Shown here in pieces: positions 57,944-64,000 of a stretch of 64,000 nt of DNA (positions are counted from its first letter, which is position 1; the number at the start of each line of letters is the position of its first letter). The DNA lies in NCBI GenBank assembly GCA_029204225.1, contig CM055103.1:23122663-23186662 (forward strand), given 5' to 3'. Below the pieces are notes generated by a model. That model was given only the letters and a program-made list of their open reading frames with translations, did no database searches and had not been told where the DNA came from. Source of the DNA: Diphasiastrum complanatum (lineage: Eukaryota > Streptophyta > Lycopodiopsida > Lycopodiales > Lycopodiaceae). Made by a program: the position numbers and the translations under genes.

Positions 57944-58453
57944 TCAAAGGCGATGGAAATCATTCGACAAGCTAGTAGTGTTTGCTTCACATGACTTTCT
58001 TTCTATGTCCAAAAAATCTAAGGGATAGATCCGGAAGGGGTTTTCCGGTGTTCTTACCTGAGTCTTATCCATAAATTGTTCAATGTTAGGGTTATTAATG
58101 AACCAGTTATTGTCAATGTATCTAAGTGAGAGAACAAATTCATTCATCCATGTACTGAGCCCTAATCTGGCTAATCTTTTTATAAATTGAGCTTCAAAGA
58201 CCGCAAGATACCAATTACACCATGTAGGTGAGCATGAAACACCCATCGGTATACCACGAATTTGTCTCCAAGTCTTGTTTCCTAATCTGACAATACAATT
58301 GTGTTGGCACAGAAGATCTTTATCAATATTATACCATTCCTCCGCCTGTTTATTAGCCCATGACCATTTAAAAACTTTCCATTCCTTATCCCATTTAAAC
58401 CTCAGTAGATCCTTTTTAGAATGTTTAAAGGCATATGTAATGGCTTTACTCAT
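57944..58453 (-). pseudogene. Penelope-like reverse transcriptase palm
   Basis: An open frame of 169 codons. Key blocks: NKTWRQIRGIPMGVSCSPTW (palm motif with PMG...SP), YLAVFEAQFIKRLARLGLST, and LSLRYIDNNWFINN, where the expected YIDD box reads YIDN. RIYPLDFLDIER follows, as in the I/V-P-x-x-L-x-I-K region after the box. The pattern is closer to Penelope/Neptune-type RTs than to LINE or LTR RTs. The altered second Asp suggests loss of activity. Confidence 0.55.
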
Positions 58454-58466
58454 AATAGTCTAGCTA

Positions 58467-58780
58467 TGGAGTAGAACACAAAAACAAGAGAGAGAGGACT
58501 TCAAGGCTCACACAACTTGAATGATTTTTCAAAGTGTAGTAGGGTGTGGAAACCCCTCCAAACTATGGGCTACATTTAGCATGTAATATATAGAGGTGGT
58601 GTCTTACTAATTCTAGCTCTAGAACCCACATGGGTCCTCAACCTACTTGTTATTACTTGCCTAATTAGCACAAGTGGGGTGTACCATGTACATAAATGTT
58701 TTTACCCCCATGTCTTATGCACAACTTACAAGTTACAAGTATACAAGCCTTAAGGGGCAAAATAGGCATTTATTTCAACA
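58467..58780 (-). repeat. Possible solo LTR inside the Penelope-like element
   Basis: On the - strand it begins TGTTGAAATAAATGCC and ends GTTCTACTCCA, with a CTCTATATATTAC promoter-like box, and it separates N-terminal coding (NDLDEDS) from the RT palm. No clear target duplication was found, so this is tentative. Confidence 0.35.
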
Positions 58781-59000
58781 CTGTCCTCATCAAGGTCATT
58801 CATAAAAACCAAAGGGTGTGGCGATAAGGGAGCATCAAGGGTGGCAGATGAAGTTTCAATGAAAGTATCACCGTTTTCTTTTTCTAGGCATGTAAAGGCT
58901 TTTCTAATGTGCAAATTGTAAAACCTTTCTATCGGCAAAATCATTAAGACGGCCAAAAAGATTTTCTACCAAACTCAAAGTATCCTTCTTTATAACAAAC

Positions 59001-59122
59001 TCCAAAAAAAACGTCGGTCGAGAGTGGGTGATATATAGTGGTTTTTGAGGAAGTTTCCTAGAAAGCGGCTTTTTGCCCTGGTGGGTTGGCAACAAATCAT
59101 GTCCTTTCGTTTAAGCTAAGCT
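59001..59122 (-). repeat. Direct repeat, copy 5' of the Penelope-like RT
   Basis: Same sequence as 57293-57416, including the end CGTTTAAGCTAAGCTTA. It abuts a LINE fragment at about 59123. Confidence 0.9.
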
Positions 59123-59523
59123 TACAATCTGAAACAAAGCCTCTCTCTACCACCATGGGAAGTGACGCGAACTCCGCCAAAAGAATCTCATGAGGAACTG
59201 ATGGCTTCGCACGAATCATCCTCCCTAACATGGTGATCTGCAAGCGAGTGATGTCTCTCCAAGTACCCTGAGATATCCCTGGGCACCAAACCTCCGCCGA
59301 GTGCAAAGCCACTAGTGAGACTGCTGTAGAGAAAAGGTGGTCTCTAGAAGCAAAATCATGAATATGGTAAGTAGTACACACTCTCCACATATGTACCAAG
59401 GCAGCATGTCCCTTATGCAGGCGAGATAGAGCAGTAGAGCGAAAAGTGAGTAAGGGACCAGTGAATAGTACACCTAGATAGGTGTATGAGTCCATCATAA
59501 TAAAATGAGTGTGTATCAATATC
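59123..59523 (-). pseudogene. LINE fragment B (post-RT region)
   Basis: An open frame reading SYTYLGVLFTGPLLTFRSTA, LSRLHKGHAALVHMWRVCTT and LQITMLGRMIRAKPSVPHEI, then LLAEFASLPMVVERG. It is the region between the RT palm and the zinc-binding C-terminus of the LINE family. It is truncated on both sides, by the Penelope-like repeat and by fragment A. Confidence 0.8.
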
Positions 59524-60270
59524 TAGTCTCCTCCTCCTCAGGTCTGACATCTCCCGGATCATCAATGCGACACATCTAGGGTCCTCATAGGATATCAAGG
59601 TAGAAAGTGTAACTGGGTGCTCTCTGAACAAGCAGTAGTACCTCCCCCGAATCTCATAGTAGGTTGGACATCTGAAGAGGAAATGTGATTCGTCCTCAAT
59701 CTCATGCATAGAACACATGCTACAAAGCCGGTCCTCTCGTGGGGTGCCACTGTATCTGCTGGTCTCAATGGCCAGCTGATGTGAAGAAACCCGAAACTGA
59801 CCCATCTCTATCCATAGTCTGTGTGATATACTCCTCAGCAAGTAGCCAGATACTATGGGGCAGCCAGCTGGATCAAGAGATAGAAAGTGTGTACGTTAAA
59901 ATCACTCTTGGTTCCCAATGGACCCTGCCAAGTGATATGAAGATAGAGGAGGCCTCTGATGTACTGGTGGGTGCCTACAGGTAGGTCGGTGATCTGGATA
60001 CCCAATGTGGAGAGGAGACGACAAGCCTGGGAATACCATGAGAAAAGGTGTCCCTCTGAGTGTAGGCGCGAGATGAGGATAGAACCGCAACAACATAGTG
60101 TACACCCCCATCCTGAAGATCATCCAACCTCTGTATAAAAGTCACAATATGGAATAAGGCCTCAATTTGAATGGGGGGACCGCGAACTCTGCCCGTATAA
60201 TCTGATGAGGTACTGAGGGCTTAGCCCGTATCATCCTAGAGAGCAAACGAATCTGGAGCCGGGAGAGAGA
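59524..60270 (-). pseudogene. LINE fragment A (C-terminal region)
   Basis: Starts at a second copy of RMIRAKPSVPHQI (about 60220), then MGQFRVSSHQLAIETSRYSG and the zinc-binding end CSMCSMHEIEDESHFLFRCP with YYEIRGRYYCLF. It ends at about 59524, where FYYDG of fragment B follows. The two pieces are therefore from different copies joined in the same orientation. Confidence 0.8.
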
Positions 60271-60570
60271 GAAAAAAAATTAGAATTAGAATTATTATTA
60301 TTAACGTCTTTTGGTACCCAAAGGTACATAAGACAAAACAGAGTAAAAAGGTGAGGAGCATTGTCCGCATACAGACTTATTTACTAGTAAAAAGAAAAGA
60401 AGACAAGAAACTAGCATATCTATCTCGCAATCTCTAAGAAGAAGTATCCAAGCTTGACCACCAGCTTGCGAGGGTACAATGCAAGAGCTTAACTACCTGC
60501 TTTGCGGAGGAGACTAGCTACGAGTAAGCTGAAAATAATGAGTGAAAGTAGTAGTGGAGCGTGCTGTAGA

Positions 60571-61446
60571 CTAGCGAGAAGCCCGTAAAGATTTGGTGAT
60601 CCTGGAACTAGCAGAAGTATGTGAGACTCTCTGTGTCTTTGATCTCCGAGTGGGGACTTCAAAATCCAAAACGAAAATATCCTCTCTGTCTCGCTTCTGG
60701 AAAAACTGGGTAATATGAGCCTGGCTGTGATCCATATCTGTGGTAGGTAGAAGTGAAGCTTGTAGAGTATACATCTCTCTCAATAGAAGACCTACACATT
60801 TGGAGTCTGGATACTCGAGGAACGATCGCAACGTGAGAGGGGTATCTCTGTATAAACAATGGTAACGCCCCCTGATCTCATAATATACTGGAGAGCGAAA
60901 GATGAAATGGAACTCATCCTCCATCTCATGAAGAGAACAAAGCTAACATATCCTCTGCAATCTGGGAGTGTCCGTGTATCTACCCGTCTCAATAGCCAGC
61001 TGATGAGAAGAGACTCGGAGCTGTCCCATACGGTTTCGCAGACCAAAAGACAATGGCTGTGTAAGATATGCTGGAAGGACAGGGGTACCCGTAGTATCCA
61101 ACCGTAGTAGATGTGTGCCATAGAAATGTATCTTGACCTTATCAGGGTCAGGATGTGACCATATAGTGCCTATGTAGCTACGATAAATATGCTGTCTGAT
61201 ATAAGCATGGGTCCCACTCGGAAGATCAAGTACAGATAAGCCCCAAGTCCGAAGAAGGGCTGAGACACTGCCAAACCAAGAATGCTTGGCCCCCTGTCCA
61301 GCAATGGTGCGTGATGAAGTGAGAGCAGCAACAATATATCTTGAAGTGTCTAACTTTGATATCCTGTGAAGAAAGGTAATGATCTGAAACATAGCACCGA
61401 TAACTAGGGGAGGGGAAGCAAACTCCGCTAATATGATATTGAACAA
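60571..61446 (-). pseudogene. LINE C C-terminal region
   Basis: The first frame reads RISKLDTSRYIVAALTSSRT, WGLSVLDLPSGTHAYIRQHI and LRVSSHQLAIETGRYTDTPR. The next frame has MEDEFHFIFRSPVYYEIRGR, in which the zinc-ligand Cys of FRCP is Ser, and a basic tail. The two are separated by a stop near 60943. Confidence 0.8.
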
Positions 61447-61489
61447 GAGAAGTATGCCCCTTATGGAGTCTGGTGAGGGCTGCCGGTCG

Positions 61490-62165
61490 GAATGTGAGTA
61501 GCGGACCAGAAAAAAGTACTCTCAAATAAGTGTAAGAGGTCACAATCTCAATCGGCAGCCCGTCATAATAGAAGGTCACATCTCTCATATGCTGTCTATT
61601 GGTGTTGAACACCATAATCTTGGTCTTCTTAGTATTAACCGTCAATCCCCAAAGCTGACAGAAGTGATGTAAAGCAAAAAGGTGTCTCTGTAAGCCAGCT
61701 GTAGAGGATGAGGGAAGAACCACATCATCAGCATATAGGAGAATTGGGATATCTGCTAAGGGACAGCCCTCTCCACCTTCCTCTCGAATAATCCGCTCGA
61801 GGTCATCAATATATAGTGCAAAGAGAGTAGGAGATAAGGGGCAACCCTGCTTCACTCCAATGGTAGAATGGATCAGCGAGGACCAACCACTACCGTCCCT
61901 GAACCGCGCCCAAACTCGCTCATATAAAGTAATGATCGCGGCAATAGTCTCGTCTGTGAAGCCAAGTGAAGATAATCTCTGGAAAAGGAGATGTCTCGGA
62001 ACTGAGTCAAAAGCTTTGCGGAAGTCCACAAAGCAACAATAAACTCTCTGTCTCTGATGTCGTGCCTCCTCAATGATGCATCTCAAAATGAAAATCTGAT
62101 CTGAGGTAGAGTATCTTGGTCTGAACCCAGCCTGACCCATGAGCATCAATGTACTATGGTAAGTA
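61490..62165 (-). pseudogene. LINE C reverse transcriptase
   Basis: Reads GQAGFRPRYSTSDQIFILRC, YCCFVDFRKAFDSVPRHLLF, VKQGCPLSPTLFALYIDDLE, IPILLYADDVVLPSSSTAGL and LTVNTKKTKIMVFNTNRQHM. All RVT_1 palm motifs, including YADD, are intact. The frame is open from 62191 (LTR-like upstream sequence) to 61226. Confidence 0.9.
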
Positions 62166-62191
62166 GTTAGGGCAAATCCATGCCATACCAA

Positions 62192-63690
62192 CTACCCAAA
62201 ATTATCAACCTATATATGAGAATCTTATCTACCTTCAGAGCCTAGCATTATACACACAATGCATTGTTTCTTTACTCTTATAAATCAACAGTTATAGTAT
62301 AAGTATGGGCTGGTTTGTTTATAAAGTCGATAGCATATGTCAATCAAGTAAATGAATACCCCTATATTCATGCATCCTTCATGTAAGCCATCTTTATGTT
62401 TCATTTCTTTAACCAAAAGCTCTTTCGAAGCTACTTACTTGTATATAAGAAATGTTCCTAAAAAGTATGTCAACCAAAACTGAAACCGTATGTCATAGAG
62501 TGTACCTCGTCATAAGAAAGAAAGAAAGTGCTAAGCAAAATACATGAATTCGTGGTGAAGCCATATCTTGAGTATTAGCCATCCCTCACTTACTAGTATT
62601 TCCCGTCTATCAACATTAGTTCATTCAAAGAAAACCGTCAAAGGACATTTATATACCGTCGACACATAATGCAAAAACCTGCAAGTTCTTTTTTCACATA
62701 TCTGGATGGAGAAAAGAGACACCTTTACCTATAACATTCCGAAAGTTCACCATGTAATGTTCTAGCCTAAAACATCAAAGTAACAAATGACTTCCATTTG
62801 CTTCTATTCATCCTCAAAAGTAAGTTTTCCCATGTAGTAATCCCGGAAGATAAATGAATAGTTCATTTTCACATTATTGAAAGAAATGCTATCAACAGAT
62901 CGTTGGAAAACAGCAGTAGATCGCATCTCTTCCTACTTGGAAGTGCGCTCTACAAAGTCTGAATTTTTATACAACTAAGGTAGCGCGAATACCTTTGATC
63001 AAGTGCGATTGAGGTCTGCTGTCCAGTGCACTATTATTGGTTGAGTACAAGTGTTGTCTCTTTGATTACATATAGTGGATGATCAGTGACTACAAACATT
63101 TTGTATATCATCGCTGTAAAACAGCATTTAGATTACCACAAAAAGTGAAGAGTATCATAATTACAGTTGCCTATTGCCTATAGGCAGATCGCGGCCCTGC
63201 AGGATAAGTTTATACCTGAAAAATGTAGCCCGTTTGCTTCCAAGAGCATGAGAAAGAAGTTGATATCCCAGCGATGGGCTGTTAGGAAAGCCACACATAG
63301 AATTTTCCTCACCTGTAGGGTGCTGTGTAGTAGAATGTAGCACGTGTAGGGCGCTATCTAGTAGAATGGAGCATTAGTGTGAGAGAGATGAAGAGGACAA
63401 AAGAGAAAGCGAAAGAGCGAAAGTGGTGTGAAGAAGATTGATTTATTACCAGTCAATTTATAGCTTTCTATGGTGGGAAATAGGGTTTGCTAACCATCGT
63501 TGGCTTGATCACCTGTAGAACAAGCCTTCCCGAAAACCAAGAAGGCCCCTCATGTAATTTTTTTTTTAAAAGTTTGCCAAAGGTTTTATTGTCGTGGCTA
63601 ACCTGTTTATTGGTAACGAAGCCTTCGCAAGTAGTAATTTGCAAGAACATAACGAAGGTATAGTGAAGTAATATATGCATTGAACAAAGT

Positions 63691-63694
<4 letters not shown>
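62192..63694. other. No gene recognised
   Basis: AT-rich DNA with no domain on either strand. It might be MRE11 intron or intergenic sequence. Confidence 0.4.

Positions 63695-63745
<51 letters not shown>
63695..63745. repeat. (GA)n microsatellite
   Basis: About 25 uninterrupted GA units. Confidence 0.99.
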
Positions 63746-63748
<3 letters not shown>

Positions 63749-63810
63749 GTTTGTGTCTCGCTCTATCTATGTATCTATGTATAGATCCAATTAAATATCC
63801 CTGTTTGTCT

Positions 63811-64000
63811 GTTTGCACCTGGAGAAGCAATATGTACAATATTTAACTCTAGAGGACACTTGTATGAATTCAGGAACTACTTCATTTGATAAATTCTGGA
63901 CTGCAGGGCAGGGGCAGTTTGCACCTGGATAAGCAATATGTACAATATTTAACTCTAGAGGACACTTGTATGAACTCAGGAACTACTTCATTTGATAAAT
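63811..64000. repeat. 84-bp tandem duplication at window end
   Basis: The unit from GTTTGCACCTGGAGAAGCAA to TTCATTTGATAAAT at 63811-63894 recurs at 63917-64000 with two differences. More units may lie outside the window. Confidence 0.92.

Larger units (their letters stand above)
57290..59127 (-). mobile_element. Penelope-like retroelement remnant with direct terminal-type repeats
   Basis: RT-like coding on the - strand is bracketed by two direct repeats of about 125 bp (57293-57416 and 59001-59122). Penelope-like elements typically carry such pseudo-LTRs. No GIY-YIG endonuclease was recognised and the frame is broken, so it is a dead, possibly internally deleted copy. A family assignment by eye is tentative; other protist-like RT groups share the PMG motif. 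Confidence 0.5.
60285..62165 (-). mobile_element. LINE (non-LTR retrotransposon) copy C, 5' truncated
   Basis: The RT palm, post-RT region and zinc-binding C-terminus are followed by a 3' end with a TTAATAATAATAATTC-type tail at about 60284-60304. The 5' end is cut at GQAGFRPRYST, as expected of incomplete target-primed reverse transcription. About 80 residues are deleted between RLHKGHTSLVQ and ILAEFASPPLVI, which also shifts the frame. Confidence 0.85.

Noticed and set aside
57290-59127. Hammerhead ribozyme in the Penelope-like repeats
   Set aside because: Searched by eye for a CTGATGA...GAAA core on both strands and found none.

Overview
The window is nuclear DNA from a land plant with a transposon-rich genome and long introns. 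The one host gene I can support is MRE11, the nuclease subunit of the MRE11-RAD50-NBS1 DNA double-strand-break repair complex. It lies on the + strand as 18 recognisable exons between 24151 and 53308. Their reading frames join without a break into about 622 codons. The start of the gene and the last C-terminal exon(s) are not resolved. The plant assignment rests on the plant-like MRE11 sequence and on plant-type Ty1/copia and Ty3/gypsy elements with initiator-Met-tRNA or Athila-type primer sites. The Penelope-like and LINE families, together with the repeat load, would suit a fern, lycophyte or gymnosperm better than a compact angiosperm, but that is inference.

Layout. 0.5-4.15 kb: decayed Ty1/copia element (- strand) flanked by a duplicated acidic-repeat coding segment. 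4.5-8.4 kb: a SINE-like fragment, an orphan primer-binding site, a long GA microsatellite, then unassigned AT-rich DNA. 8.5-10.9 kb: a large imperfect palindrome with arms over 1 kb that carry the same unknown ORF. 12.2-14.85 kb: gypsy family A copy in which integrase runs in frame into protease. 15.1-17.4 kb: a decayed, unidentified coiled-coil plus Pro-rich coding module. 18.5-21.7 kb: GA/CT microsatellites and two copia fragments. 24.15-53.3 kb: MRE11. Its 11.1-kb intron 1 contains a hAT-type MITE, gypsy A and gypsy B copies and an LTR. Intron 8 holds an 826-bp G-rich foldback. Its 7.9-kb intron 10 holds an Athila-like LTR and a nearly complete copia element. 55-62.2 kb (- strand): gypsy gag fragment, LINE fragments and a Penelope-like element bounded by direct repeats. 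62.2-64 kb: unassigned DNA, a GA microsatellite and a short tandem duplication.

MRE11 looks functional where visible: all phosphoesterase motifs and all splice sites are present, one of them a GC donor. Every transposon has at least one inactivating lesion. The most unusual structures are the palindrome at 8.5-10.9 kb, the integrase-protease junction at 14.1 kb with a D-D-G protease motif shared by a second copy, the Penelope-like element at 57.3-59.1 kb, and the unidentified module at 15.1-17.4 kb.
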